A model generated the notes under the pieces. That model searched no databases. It worked only from the letters and a program-made list of their open reading frames with translations, and had not been told where the DNA came from. Position numbers and translations under genes: made by a program. Positions 17,693-26,870 of a stretch of DNA of 37,265 nt are shown here, piece after piece. The first letter of the stretch is position 1. Every line of letters begins with the position of its first letter. Origin of the DNA: CAXOVX01 sp964213345 (GTDB lineage: Bacteria; Pseudomonadota; Alphaproteobacteria; Rickettsiales; Midichloriaceae). The stretch is taken from NCBI GenBank assembly GCA_964213345.1, contig CAXOVX010000008.1, positions 1 to 37,265 of the forward strand, written 5' to 3'.

Positions 17693-19449
17693 TATAAAGA
17701 TTCTATTAGTTGTTTTGCTATTGGTACCGTACTACGGCTGCCCCATCCACCGTGCTCTATAACGATGGACATGACATATTGAGGCTGGTCATACGGCCAA
17801 AATCCTACGAATAATCCATGCTCTTTGTTTTGTATTTCGACAAATTGGCGTTGCGAAATAACTTGTGCAGTGCCACTTTTCCCCGCTAATTCTCTACCTG
17901 GTACTGTTACGCGATTAATATACCCAGTACCTATAGGAGAATTAAATACCATGTACATGCCTTGTTTGATCATCTGTAGGTGCATTGGATTTATGTTTTC
18001 TAAATCACTGATTTCCGCAGTATTAGAAATCTGCGTAAGTAGTGTAGGAGAAATGCACTTGCCTGTCACAATACGTGCTACCATTGTAGCTAGCTGTATA
18101 GGGGTTACTAGCAAATATCCCTGTCCTATAGTTGCGTTAATTGTGTCGCCTGCATGCCACGATTGCTTAAATTTATCAACCTTCCAACTATGATTGGGGA
18201 CTATACCTTGATTTTCAAAAGGCAATTCAATACCGGTTTTATCACCCAAGCCTAGTAATCTGGCAGTATCGGCAATTTTATTGATCCCAGCGCGCAATCC
18301 TTGTATATAAAAATACACATTGCATGAGCTGGCTATGGCATTTTGAAAATTCATGTACCCATGTCCATATTTGTTCCAGCAATGAAATGTATGGTTACCT
18401 AATTTATATTCACCCGTACACAGTATTTTTTCCTGTGGATCTATGCCAGAACGTAGAATAGCTAGTGCTGTGACTAATTTAAAAGTTGAACCTGGAGGAT
18501 AGGGTGTTGATATAACTTTATTTATTAAAGGTTTATCTGGATTATTAAGTAATTCTCGCCAATCTTGGCTATTAATGCCACCAACAAATTTATTTGGATC
18601 GTAAGTAGGGGAAGAGTGTGAGCTAACTACTTGCCCATTAAGTGGATTGAGTAATATAACAGCCCCTTTTAGATCACCCATTATATCACATATCTTTGAT
18701 TGTATGGTAGAATCTACGGATAATTGAAGATTTTGTCCGGGTATGCCATACGATAAATTTAGTTCTCGTACAAATCTTCCTAAGACATCCACCTCTGTTT
18801 TTCGTATAGTTGGAGTTCCTTGTAGTTGTACTTCAAAATACTTTTCTACGCCATTTTTCCCTATCTCAAATTCTCTATAATTTGGAATAGACGCAGTTTT
18901 TACCTCTTGTAATGATGGTTTTGAAACGTAGCCAATAATATGCCCCCAGAGTTTACCGGCTTTATATAGTCTGTGCTGCACTTTTACAATCTCAACTTTC
19001 CCTATTAAATCCAAGCAAACTTCAATTTTTACTATATCTTTAAAGCTCAAGTGATTTTGTATTATGATGGGTATCTTATGAACGAGACTTTTTTTGATAG
19101 CATTTTGTACACCGATTTGAGAGATGCTAGTTTTGCAATCTAATATAGCGCCTATTTTTTCAACTACGGCTTCTGCAACATCTATAAACATAGGATTTAG
19201 CTCTACCCTGTATGAAGAGCTATTTATAGCTACTGCGTCACCTAGAGAATCTATGATATTTCCTCTTATTGGTGGCAATATCTGTAACTTTATGCGGTTA
19301 TTGTCAGACAAAGTGCGGAATTTTTTGTTTTGCTTGATTTGCAGATAAAAAAATCTACCGCTTAATAAGCTAAAGCCAAGTAGCTTTATGCAACTTAAAA
19401 CTAGAGCTCTACGAGAGAAGAGACGGCATTTTTTACTATGGTCACGCAT
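17692..19449 (-). CDS. mrdA: Penicillin-binding protein 2 (peptidoglycan transpeptidase)
   Basis: This is the elongation-type class B PBP that cross-links peptidoglycan with the rod complex. The 585 residues contain an N-terminal membrane helix (ALVLSCIKLLGFSLLSG), a dimerisation region with RGNIIDSLG, and the transpeptidase motifs STFK (in PPGSTFKLVTA), SCN (in ASSCNVYFY) and KSGT (in AGKSGTAQVI). It follows mreD with an 8-bp overlap, a conserved mreCD-mrdA arrangement, so the two are probably cotranscribed and coupled. The stop TAA (17692-17694) takes its last base from the IS982 terminus, yet the length is normal for the family. Retention of this gene implies that a wall or a minimal peptidoglycan is made. 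Confidence 0.95.
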   Translation of the reverse strand: MRDHSKKCRLFSRRALVLSCIKLLGFSLLSGRFFYLQIKQNKKFRTLSDNNRIKLQILPPIRGNIIDSLGDAVAINSSSYRVELNPMFIDVAEAVVEKIGAILDCKTSISQIGVQNAIKKSLVHKIPIIIQNHLSFKDIVKIEVCLDLIGKVEIVKVQHRLYKAGKLWGHIIGYVSKPSLQEVKTASIPNYREFEIGKNGVEKYFEVQLQGTPTIRKTEVDVLGRFVRELNLSYGIPGQNLQLSVDSTIQSKICDIMGDLKGAVILLNPLNGQVVSSHSSPTYDPNKFVGGINSQDWRELLNNPDKPLINKVISTPYPPGSTFKLVTALAILRSGIDPQEKILCTGEYKLGNHTFHCWNKYGHGYMNFQNAIASSCNVYFYIQGLRAGINKIADTARLLGLGDKTGIELPFENQGIVPNHSWKVDKFKQSWHAGDTINATIGQGYLLVTPIQLATMVARIVTGKCISPTLLTQISNTAEISDLENINPMHLQMIKQGMYMVFNSPIGTGYINRVTVPGRELAGKSGTAQVISQRQFVEIQNKEHGLFVGFWPYDQPQYVMSIVIEHGGWGSRSTVPIAKQLIESL

Positions 19450-19948
19450 TAATTTTTTGAGTAGGGGAATAGGCTATTTTCACATATTTGATGTGTATGA
19501 AGTAGAGAATTGGATAGCCTATTACCAGCAATATACTCTCTGAAACTAAATTTTTCAAATTCATTTCCCAATCATAACAATAGGCTACAAATATTTTCAG
19601 TATGTCCATTATTATTGTAACTAAAACAAGTATAAGCAATGTACTTCCTACTTTTTTATTAGGCAAAAATCTGTTACACTGCCTGGTGATAAAGAGCATG
19701 AGCGTGTACTGCAAAAATGAAATTCCAACAAACGTTCCCTCCAAGTGATCTTGGAGTAGGCTAAGCAGTATTAAAGTGCGTAGGGATAGCGTATGTATGT
19801 TGCTTTGCATGCAGAGGAAGATAGTGCTTGTAGTCACAATATTTATGGTTACTGCAGTATTAAAGTTTATTATGGGAAGATGGGAAATTAGAATTAAAAA
19901 TAGTAATACGTTTTTTAACCGAAAAATGAGTCGCATGCTGTTGAACAT
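19442..19948 (-). CDS. mreD: Rod shape-determining protein MreD
   Basis: The 168-residue protein is very hydrophobic with about five predicted membrane helices (e.g. VLLFLILISHLPIINF, LLILVLVTIIMDILKIFVA, ILLVIGYPILYFIHIKYV) and sits immediately before mrdA, which is the usual place of mreD. MreD is an inner-membrane part of the elongasome. Primary sequence conservation is low in this family, so the call rests on topology, length and context. An in-frame ATG at 19936 is an alternative start. The divergent neighbour is lon. Confidence 0.8.
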   Translation of the reverse strand: MFNSMRLIFRLKNVLLFLILISHLPIINFNTAVTINIVTTSTIFLCMQSNIHTLSLRTLILLSLLQDHLEGTFVGISFLQYTLMLFITRQCNRFLPNKKVGSTLLILVLVTIIMDILKIFVAYCYDWEMNLKNLVSESILLVIGYPILYFIHIKYVKIAYSPTQKINA

Positions 19949-20057
19949 TGGTATATTGTTTGTAAAAAAATTTGTTTACCTTTAACTTATATTAGGCATT
20001 GCGTCTTGTATCTGAAAAATTTCTTCATATATCGATAGAAAATATTAGATTGTAGAT

Positions 20058-22457
20058 ATGACAAAAAATTTAGAAATTTATCCAGTACTTCCCCTAAGAG
20101 ACTTGGTCATGTTTCCGAGAATGATAGTTCCATTATTTGTGGGAAGGGAGAGCTCCATAAAAGCACTAGAAAAAGCCAGTGGTAAGGATAATAAAATTGT
20201 GTTGGTAACACAAAAAGATCCCAATAAAGATGTACCTAGGGCATGTGATGTATTTAGGATCGGGGTAATCTCCAGGGTATTGCAGGTACTAAAATTGCAA
20301 AATGCTAATGTGAAGATATTAGTAGAAGGTGTAGAGCGTGCAAAAATATTGAAATTTACGAATGAAGAAACTTATTTAGAAGCGCAAGTCAGGTTATTAC
20401 CTGATGAACTTCTCGTAGGTACGGAGGAGTTGGATGTGTTACAGCGTTCTATAAAAGAGCAATTTGCAGAATACGTGCAAATGAATAAAAAAATAAGCAG
20501 TGAAATTTTTCATAACATCATACAAATAAAGGATATAGTTGCTTTTAGTGATGCTATTAGCGCCCATCTGATGTTGCCAATAGAAAAAAAACGGGAATTA
20601 TTGGAAACTGCCGAAATTGGCAAGAGATTAGAAAAATTGCTAGTGTTAGTAAATGGGGAAATCGAATTTTTAAAAGCGGAAAATCGTATTAAAAATCGTG
20701 TTAGAGGTCAAATAGAGAAAAATCAAAAAGATTATTATCTAAATGAACAGCTTAAAGCAATACATAAGGAATTAGGTGAAGATAAAGATGAGCTCAATGA
20801 ATTAGCAAAAAAGATAAAACAAACAAAATTTTCTAAAGAAGCAAGGCAAAAAGCAGAGTCTGAGCTTAGAAAACTTAAAGCAATGAATGCTATGTCTTCT
20901 GAAGCTAATGTCATACGTAACTATTTGGACTGGCTCGTAGAGTTGCCATGGCAAAAATTTGCTCCAATAAAAAAAGACATAGAGTATGCTCAAAAAACTC
21001 TTGACCGTGAGCATTATGGATTAGATAAAGTAAAAGAACGTATCATTGAGTATTTGGCAGTAAGCTTACGTACCAATAATGTTGGTGGTGGACCTATGAT
21101 ATGTTTGATAGGACCTCCGGGAGTGGGGAAAACATCATTAGCCAAGTCAATAGCCAATGCTACTGGACGTGCTTTTGTAAAGGTATCCCTGGGAGGATTA
21201 CGCGATGAAGCAGAAATAAAAGGACATAGACGTACTTACATTGGCGCCATGCCTGGCAAAATTATACAGGCTATGAAGAAAGCAAAAATATCTAATCCTT
21301 TAATTTTGCTTGATGAAATTGATAAAATGACATCAGATTTCAGAGGAGATCCATCAGCTACGTTGCTTGACGTACTTGATCCGGAAGAAAACAAGCAATT
21401 TTGCGATAATTACATAGAGGAGTGTTATGATTTGTCGAATGTGATGTTTGTTGCTACTGCAAATAGCATGAGCATGTCAAGGCCACTCTTAGATCGTTTA
21501 GAAATTATAAAAATTTCTGGATATACTGAAGATGAGAAGCTGCAGATTGCGAAGCAATATCTCATCTCTAAACAGATGAAGGCACATAATCTGGAAGAAA
21601 ATGATGCTCAGGTGAGTGATGATGCTATAATTGACATCATAAGATTTTATACTAGAGAAGCTGGAGTACGTAATCTTGATCGTGAGATTGCGAAAATAAT
21701 GCGTAAATCTGTAAAGCGGATTCTGATAGAAAAGTGTGATACTATCATAGTCGATAGTGAAAATTTGGGCAAGTTTTTGGGAGTGAAGAAGTTTGTTGTT
21801 AATGAGGCGGAAAAATACACTCAGGTTGGTATCACTAATGGATTGGCATATACAGAAGCAGGAGGTGAGTTGCTTGCGATTGAAGCTGTTGTTCTACATG
21901 GTAAGGGTGATGTAAAAATTACTGGGAAATTAGGTGATGTTATGAAGGAATCGGTACTTGCTGCTATTAGCTACATCAGATCTAGAGCTCCTGAGTACGG
22001 TATTAATCCAGAAATATTCAAGGATAAAGAGATACATTTGCATGTACCGGAGGGAGCAACACCAAAAGATGGGCCATCTGCAGGCATAGCTATATGTACC
22101 TCAATTGTTTCTGCTTTGACAGGGATTCCCGTAAGGTATGATGTGGCTATGACTGGGGAGATAACTCTAAGAGGCAGAGTTTTAGGCATAGGTGGTTTGA
22201 AGGAAAAGTTATTAGCTGCACTAAGGGGTGAAATGAAAATTGTCATGATACCAAAAGAAAATGCTAAGGATTTGGAAGAAATACCAGAAAAAGTAAGAAG
22301 TCAATTAGATATACGGGTGGTAGTAACTGTAGATGAAGTGCTAAAAATTGCACTAACAGATGTGTTTAAGCCTATAGATTTTCATGGCAAAGATATCGCA
22401 GTAATTCATGTGCCAAAATTAGAGGCATGTGAGCCATTGCACAGTCCTACTCATTAA
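20058..22457 (+). CDS. lon: ATP-dependent protease Lon
   Basis: This cytoplasmic AAA+ serine protease degrades damaged and regulatory proteins. The 799 residues show the N-terminal substrate domain (YPVLPLRDLVMFPRMIVPLF), a coiled-coil region near 220-280 (NEQLKAIHKELGE), Walker A GPPGVGKTS near 352, Walker B LILLDEID near 415, and a Ser-Lys catalytic dyad in DGPSAG (Ser near 674) and GGLKEK (Lys near 715). The length is normal. No canonical heat-shock promoter or strong ribosome-binding site stood out in the 109-bp gap to mreD. It converges on frr across a hairpin. Confidence 0.98.
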   Translation: MTKNLEIYPVLPLRDLVMFPRMIVPLFVGRESSIKALEKASGKDNKIVLVTQKDPNKDVPRACDVFRIGVISRVLQVLKLQNANVKILVEGVERAKILKFTNEETYLEAQVRLLPDELLVGTEELDVLQRSIKEQFAEYVQMNKKISSEIFHNIIQIKDIVAFSDAISAHLMLPIEKKRELLETAEIGKRLEKLLVLVNGEIEFLKAENRIKNRVRGQIEKNQKDYYLNEQLKAIHKELGEDKDELNELAKKIKQTKFSKEARQKAESELRKLKAMNAMSSEANVIRNYLDWLVELPWQKFAPIKKDIEYAQKTLDREHYGLDKVKERIIEYLAVSLRTNNVGGGPMICLIGPPGVGKTSLAKSIANATGRAFVKVSLGGLRDEAEIKGHRRTYIGAMPGKIIQAMKKAKISNPLILLDEIDKMTSDFRGDPSATLLDVLDPEENKQFCDNYIEECYDLSNVMFVATANSMSMSRPLLDRLEIIKISGYTEDEKLQIAKQYLISKQMKAHNLEENDAQVSDDAIIDIIRFYTREAGVRNLDREIAKIMRKSVKRILIEKCDTIIVDSENLGKFLGVKKFVVNEAEKYTQVGITNGLAYTEAGGELLAIEAVVLHGKGDVKITGKLGDVMKESVLAAISYIRSRAPEYGINPEIFKDKEIHLHVPEGATPKDGPSAGIAICTSIVSALTGIPVRYDVAMTGEITLRGRVLGIGGLKEKLLAALRGEMKIVMIPKENAKDLEEIPEKVRSQLDIRVVVTVDEVLKIALTDVFKPIDFHGKDIAVIHVPKLEACEPLHSPTH

Positions 22458-22532
22458 GACAGCACCATGGTTGACAATTGGAAGGGAGTATTGCGCGTCA
22501 CTGAGGTTATTTGTATAAATAGGAAAGTGTAA

Positions 22533-22563
22533 TATAACATAGTAAGATTCCTACTATGTTATA
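22533..22563. terminator. Hairpin between convergent lon and frr
   Basis: TATAACATAGTA pairs perfectly with TACTATGTTATA (12-bp stem, 8-nt loop). The right arm contains the frr stop codon. There is no strong T-run on either side, so it may be a weak bidirectional terminator or an mRNA 3'-end stabiliser. Confidence 0.5.
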
Positions 22564-23125
22564 CAACCATTACGTCTTGAATTTTTTCTGCAGTTAGGCT
22601 GTCAGCTTTTTTAGTGTAAGAATCAGTGATTTTTTGTACTTCTTCACCGTATATTTTTAACGCATCCTCCGAAATACTTTTATTCTTTTCCATTTTTTTA
22701 AATTCATCCATACCATCTCGTCTTATATTTCTAATAGCGATTTTAGCTCCTTCGCAATACTCAGCTGCTTTTTTGCACAACTCTTTACGCCGCTCTTCAC
22801 TTAAATCAGGAAGTGGGACCCTTACAATTTGTCCTTCTGCAACTGGGTGTAATCCTAAGCCTGAGTTCAGGATAGCTTTTTCTACATTTTTCACCAACGA
22901 TTTATCCCACACTTGCACCATCAATAACCTTGCCTCGGGTGCGCTTACATTTCCTACTTGGTTAATGGGTACTAGCCCATCATAAGCCTCAACTTTAATT
23001 GGCTCTAATAGTGCGGTAGAAGCTCTACCAGTTCTCAGGCCAACTAATGCACTCCTTAGGCTTGCTATAGCCCCTTCCATACGTTTATTTAGATCAGCTG
23101 TTACGTTTTTGCCTTGTTCGGTCAT
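22559..23125 (-). CDS. frr: Ribosome recycling factor
   Basis: The protein splits post-termination ribosomes together with EF-G. The 188 residues match the family length. Conserved blocks are LRTGRASTALLEPIKVEAY, PEARLLMVQVWD, IRVPLPDLSEERRKELCKKA (here VRVPLPDLSEE) and IRNIRRDGMD. ATG at 23123-23125 gives a normal N-terminus. The usual frr neighbours (tsf, pyrH, uppS) are absent, in line with genome scrambling. Its stop lies inside the lon/frr hairpin. Confidence 0.97.
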   Translation of the reverse strand: MTEQGKNVTADLNKRMEGAIASLRSALVGLRTGRASTALLEPIKVEAYDGLVPINQVGNVSAPEARLLMVQVWDKSLVKNVEKAILNSGLGLHPVAEGQIVRVPLPDLSEERRKELCKKAAEYCEGAKIAIRNIRRDGMDEFKKMEKNKSISEDALKIYGEEVQKITDSYTKKADSLTAEKIQDVMVV

Positions 23126-23149
23126 ATATTCCCTTAAACGTGTATTTTA

Positions 23150-23498
23150 TTGCGATTTATGTTGCATCACAGAATACCACTAAATTGATGGAAAGAAAAG
23201 GATTCTCTACATTAACAACACTTGGTATTGGCAAATGTTTTGCTATTCAATTAGTAAGTTTTTTGCCAGAATTTGGCGATAAAAGTTATATTGGTAAAAA
23301 ACAGGGAAGAGATTTATTCGTGGGAAAGAAAAATTCAAAAAAAAGAGGAATTTTTAGAATAAATATCAATTGATGAAAGCAGAATATATGAATATATAAA
23401 GAACATGGATATGTGAAAAAAGACCGGGAAATATACGATTTTATCTCGGACAAAAGGATTTTTTAAGGAGAACTTTACGGCGGGCAAGGCTGGAGATA
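23150..23498 (+). pseudogene. IS630-family transposase, N-terminal half
   Basis: In changing frames the + strand encodes TTLGIGKCFA, KKSYIGKKQGRD-like basic sequence, SIDESRIYEYIKEHGYVKKD, REIYDFIS and ENFTAGKAGDN. The IDES motif with its Asp is the first catalytic block of IS630 transposases, and HGY-KK / AGKAGDN are typical following blocks. The reading sense stops exactly where MITE copy B begins (23499). The C-terminal half is not present here. Confidence 0.6.
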
Positions 23499-23622
23499 AT
23501 ACCAAATCCCATTTTTAAATGAATACTAAAAGCGCAATAGTGCGGGCAAAGAAGGTAATCTGTATGACTGAGCCTGAATCCTACAGTGCCACAACGTGAG
23601 CGTAAAAAAGAGGAATTGGTAT
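23499..23622 (+). mobile_element. MITE copy B (ATACCAA family)
   Basis: The 124-bp unit begins ATACCAAATCCCATTTTTAA and ends GAGGAATTGGTAT, with the inner block ATGACTGAGCCTGAATCC. It interrupts the IS630 transposase after the AGKAGDN codons and is followed by TATAAAATATTA after a short duplication. Confidence 0.8.
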
Positions 23623-23632
23623 AAAAGGTATA

Positions 23633-23665
23633 AAATATTAGAAAAACAAAAATATTAGAAAAACA
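23633..23665. repeat. Two-copy 17-bp tandem repeat
   Basis: AAATATTAGAAAAACA occurs at 23633 and again at 23650, directly after MITE copy B. No function can be assigned. Confidence 0.6.
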
Positions 23666-23726
23666 CTTTTCTTTAGCCAATGCTGTAGATGCTATTTTTA
23701 AGACATAACCACTTCTCACTTAACTA

Positions 23727-23758
23727 TAGTGCTCATTAAAAAATGGGGGCTTGGTGTT
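23727..23758 (-). mobile_element. MITE end (partial copy H)
   Basis: AGTGCTCATTAAAAAATGGG followed by GGCTTGGTGTT matches the reverse complement of the ATACCAAGTCCCATTTTTAAATGAGCACT end. Only this end is recognisable. Its outer bases overlap the stop codon of map. Confidence 0.6.
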
Positions 23759-24542
23759 AGCCGTAACTTTTTGCATCATGATCAGACAGTGTGAATATCT
23801 CATATCCAGTTTTTGTGACACCAACAGTATGTTCAAATTGCGCTGACAGTGACTTATCCCTTGTCACTACAGTCCAGCCATCAGATAGTACTTTAGTCTC
23901 ACATCGTCCTATATTAATCATAGGCTCAATTGTAAAGAACATCCCCTCCTCAAGAAGGGGGGTTTGCGGAGTATAATAATGCAGCACCTGTGGTACGCAG
24001 TGAAAAGCTCTGCCAATACCATGCCCGCAGTAATCCCTCACTACTGAATAACCTGCTTGTTCCGCATATTTTTGTATAACACGCCCTATTTCATTCAATG
24101 AGACTCCTGGTCGTACCACCTCTATACCTGTCATCATAGCTTCAAATGTCACCTGCACAAGACGCCGTGCTTGTATGGAGACATTTTTCCCAACTAAATA
24201 CATTCTACTTGCATCACCATGCCATCCATCTATCACAACGGTAACATCTATGTTAACTATATCTCCATCAACCAATCTCTTACTGCTAGGTATACCATGA
24301 CATACAACATGATTTACCGAAGTGCAAATAGATTTGGGGAATCTCCTATAATTCAGAGGAGCTGGAGTGGCATTAGATGCAACAATCATTTGATGACATA
24401 TGTCATTCAGCTCTTCTGTTGCAATACCTGGCTCTATAAAGCTACTAACATAATCTAACACTTTTGCCGCAAGCCTACCAGATTTACGCATACTCGCAAA
24501 ATCTTCCTCTGAATGAATAATTACCCCATCTTTATTTTTCAT
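23757..24542 (-). CDS. map: Methionine aminopeptidase, type I
   Basis: This metalloenzyme removes the N-terminal methionine from nascent proteins. All five metal ligands are visible in the 261 residues: Asp in VNIDVTVVIDG, Asp in GDASRMYLVG, His in CGHGIGRAFH, Glu in FTIEPMIN and Glu in AQFEHTVGV. The length is typical of the type I enzyme. It is divergent from pgk across 262 bp that should hold both promoters. Its TAA stop lies on the terminus of a MITE remnant, although the protein looks complete. Confidence 0.97.
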   Translation of the reverse strand: MKNKDGVIIHSEEDFASMRKSGRLAAKVLDYVSSFIEPGIATEELNDICHQMIVASNATPAPLNYRRFPKSICTSVNHVVCHGIPSSKRLVDGDIVNIDVTVVIDGWHGDASRMYLVGKNVSIQARRLVQVTFEAMMTGIEVVRPGVSLNEIGRVIQKYAEQAGYSVVRDYCGHGIGRAFHCVPQVLHYYTPQTPLLEEGMFFTIEPMINIGRCETKVLSDGWTVVTRDKSLSAQFEHTVGVTKTGYEIFTLSDHDAKSYG

Positions 24543-24804
24543 ACGAATAACAAAATAACATTAGAATCAAAGACAATCTAATAAAAAAATATGTTGCCAT
24601 GATGTTCCAGTTCTGTGTAGTATTCAGTTATACTAGCAGCATTTACAAAATGGAAGTGAAAACTCGACGTTGATTAGTTTATTCAAGAACAGCACCATCA
24701 GGGCTTTATGTGCGTGTTTTTAGTTCTAAAAGTGAGTTTTTTCTAACAGCAAAAGTAAAATGTGTTTGCTTAGATTAATACGCAACAAACAGTGATATAC
24801 AAAA
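24543..24804. promoter_or_regulatory. Divergent map/pgk intergenic region
   Basis: This 262-bp AT-rich gap lies between two divergent starts, so it must carry both promoters. I could not single out confident -35/-10 pairs. No ORF or element end is visible. Confidence 0.35.
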
Positions 24805-26055
24805 ATGACAGGAGGTTTTAGTGATCTTTGCCAAGAGTACAGAATAAGATCTGTCGAGGCGTTAGATGCCCTAGATGGGAAGAGGGTCTTGGTAAGGGTG
24901 GATTTTAATGTACCTATGGATAGTACAGGGAAAATCCTAGGTACAGTGCGTGTAACGGCAGCGTTGCAAACAATTCAATTTTTGCGAGAACGCGGAGCTA
25001 AGGTAATTCTGATAACGCATTTAGGACAACCAAGAGCAGTACAAAATGGAGAAAGGCCTTCAGTGTCTTGCTTGCTACCACTTTTACGGCAACTGCTAGA
25101 TATTCCAATGTATTTTGTAGCAGAGAAAGTTGGTGTACAGGAAATTAATGCAATACCTGATGATGTCTTAATTCTCGAAAATATACGCTTCCAACAAGGA
25201 GAAGAGTTGAATGACCCTGATTTTGCAAGATATTTAGCAAGTTTGGCCGACATATATGTAAATGATGCATTCTCTTGCAGTCATAGGAAGCATGCATCCA
25301 TAGTTACCGTGCCCCGTCTAATACCTGGTTATGCAGGCTTGGGTTTATTAAAAGAATTGCAGCAGTTAGAAGAAAATCTCGGGAAATTTTTTAAGGGTGA
25401 TAGAGATTCTAGCCACATCATGGCTATTATAGGGGGTAAGAAGACCTCAACTAAATTTCCTTTGCTGTTGGCTTTAGCGCACAAAGTAGACATTCTGGCT
25501 GTCGTAGGTAGCATGGCAAATGCATTTTTGCATGCTTTGGGCTATGACGTAGGACAATCGCTTTACGAAGAAGATATTGTGGAGCAGGTAAGAGAATTCA
25601 TATTTATGCATAATGCAAAAATGCATATTGTTTTGCCAAAAGATATTATGTATTTAGAGCCACTTGCTGAAGGACAGGAAAGATGCGGTTTAGTGGATGT
25701 AGGGCCCAATTTGATATTGCCGAAAAGTGCCAAAATTTTAGACATAGGACCAAATGCAGTCCAGGAAATCTACTCCAATTTGCTGGCAGTTAGTGCTGTA
25801 ATATGGAATGGGCCGGCTGGATGTTACGAAGATCAGCGTTTTAGCGCAAGTACACATACCATTGGACGCTATATAGCGAAATTAATCCAATCTAAACAAC
25901 TTGCAAGCGTAGTGGGAGGCGGAGATACTTTAGCTGCGTTATCAGCAGCAGGATTTTTGAATTCCATGAGCTGTGTCTCTACCGCAGGTGGTGCATTCTT
26001 AGCATGGCTAGAAAATCAGTTTTTGCCAGGAATCAAAGCATTGCAGTATGATTGA
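24805..26055 (+). CDS. pgk: Phosphoglycerate kinase
   Basis: The enzyme interconverts 1,3-bisphosphoglycerate and 3-phosphoglycerate with ATP. The 416 residues contain VLVRVDFNVPMD near 28-40, ILENIRFQQGEE and NDAFSCSHRKHAS in the N-domain, and GGKKTSTK, VIWNGPAGCYE and GGGDTLAAL in the nucleotide-binding C-domain. The motif variants (SCSH for the common GTAH, GGKKTSTK for GGAKVSTK) still keep the key residues. There is no obvious ribosome-binding site. It stands alone, divergent from map. Its presence argues against Rickettsia sensu stricto, which lacks glycolysis. Confidence 0.96.
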   Translation: MTGGFSDLCQEYRIRSVEALDALDGKRVLVRVDFNVPMDSTGKILGTVRVTAALQTIQFLRERGAKVILITHLGQPRAVQNGERPSVSCLLPLLRQLLDIPMYFVAEKVGVQEINAIPDDVLILENIRFQQGEELNDPDFARYLASLADIYVNDAFSCSHRKHASIVTVPRLIPGYAGLGLLKELQQLEENLGKFFKGDRDSSHIMAIIGGKKTSTKFPLLLALAHKVDILAVVGSMANAFLHALGYDVGQSLYEEDIVEQVREFIFMHNAKMHIVLPKDIMYLEPLAEGQERCGLVDVGPNLILPKSAKILDIGPNAVQEIYSNLLAVSAVIWNGPAGCYEDQRFSASTHTIGRYIAKLIQSKQLASVVGGGDTLAALSAAGFLNSMSCVSTAGGAFLAWLENQFLPGIKALQYD

Positions 26056-26564
26056 AAATACAGAGGAAAAGAGCGCAGACAAGTCCATGCAAGATGTATG
26101 TAGGGAGGGGCGTGTTCGTGCGGTCATTGGGTCTTCTTTCCGATTCTGCTTGCGGTCACCTCAGTACTTGAATCCTCATGTGTCTCTAATAGGTGAGGGC
26201 GAAGGGGGGACGGTAATGCTTACATGACTGAGCCTGAATTTTGCAACGCAACAACGTGAGTGTTAAAAAGAGAAATTGGTGTAATACATTGCGGTTTTGT
26301 GCTTTATATGTTTCTTGCGTTTTATTAGCATAAGCGAGTTTCGAAAGAAATCTGTATTGTATAAGTATACGGCAAAGTCAGCTATGGAAGGAAGTTTACG
26401 GTTACCTTGGTATGTTTTTTGATTGCATTCCCTAATCATGGAAACATGCGCGTTTTTCGTGTCTACCGCGTTGCCATCAAAATTTCTTAATTGCAACTTA
26501 ATACGAAATCTGATACAAGCAAACGCACAATAAGTATCAAATGCAACTGCTTTAATCAGTACAT
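26056..26564. other. pgk to tRNA-Arg spacer
   Basis: Apart from the MITE remnant at 26190-26283 I see no gene. TAAGCGAGTTTCGAA near 26330 resembles TAAGTGAGTTTCGAA near 31540, so another degenerate repeat is present. A minus-strand ORF at 26263-26568 starts inside the tRNA and is not credible. Confidence 0.4.
26190..26283 (+). mobile_element. MITE remnant (copy C)
   Basis: CATGACTGAGCCTGAATTTT and ACAACGTGAGTGTTAAAAAG with the end AAATTGGTGT match the right half of the ATACCAA MITE family. The left TIR is not recognisable. Confidence 0.6.
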
Positions 26565-26641
26565 GCATTCGTAGCTCAGCTGGATAGAGCGTTGCCCTCC
26601 GAAGGCGAAGGTCGCAGGTTCAAGTCCTGTCGAATGCACCA
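26565..26641 (+). tRNA. tRNA-Arg (anticodon CCG)
   Basis: The acceptor stem GCATTCG / CGAATGC encloses D-arm AGCTCAGCTGGATAGAGC, anticodon loop CTCCGAA (anticodon CCG) and T-arm with GGTTCAAGTCC. The discriminator base is A and CCA is encoded at 26639-26641. The length is 77 nt. Confidence 0.96.
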
Positions 26642-26870
26642 CTCGCATAACATCAATTCCTACAGTCAGCCTTCTACGAATAACAAGATTATTAAGGGAC
26701 TGATGCTGGATGGAGTTTTTGTATTTTCAGGAGTTAAAGACGCTATTATAAAAATGATTTTAGCTAAGGAATGTGTCTTATAGACTGTGTTTAAAATTTA
26801 TTATTTGTGTATTCTAGAAGATTCTCTATATTTTTGGTGATTAGCTATACCAATCCCTTGATTGGCAGGG

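Noticed and set aside
20802..21014. ORF antisense to lon (and similar ORFs antisense to asmA-like, recJ, pgk, frr)
   Set aside because: They are shadows of strongly coding frames with no independent signals.
26263..26568. Minus-strand 101-residue ORF before tRNA-Arg
   Set aside because: It begins inside the tRNA gene, overlaps a MITE remnant at its end and has unnatural composition; treated as chance.
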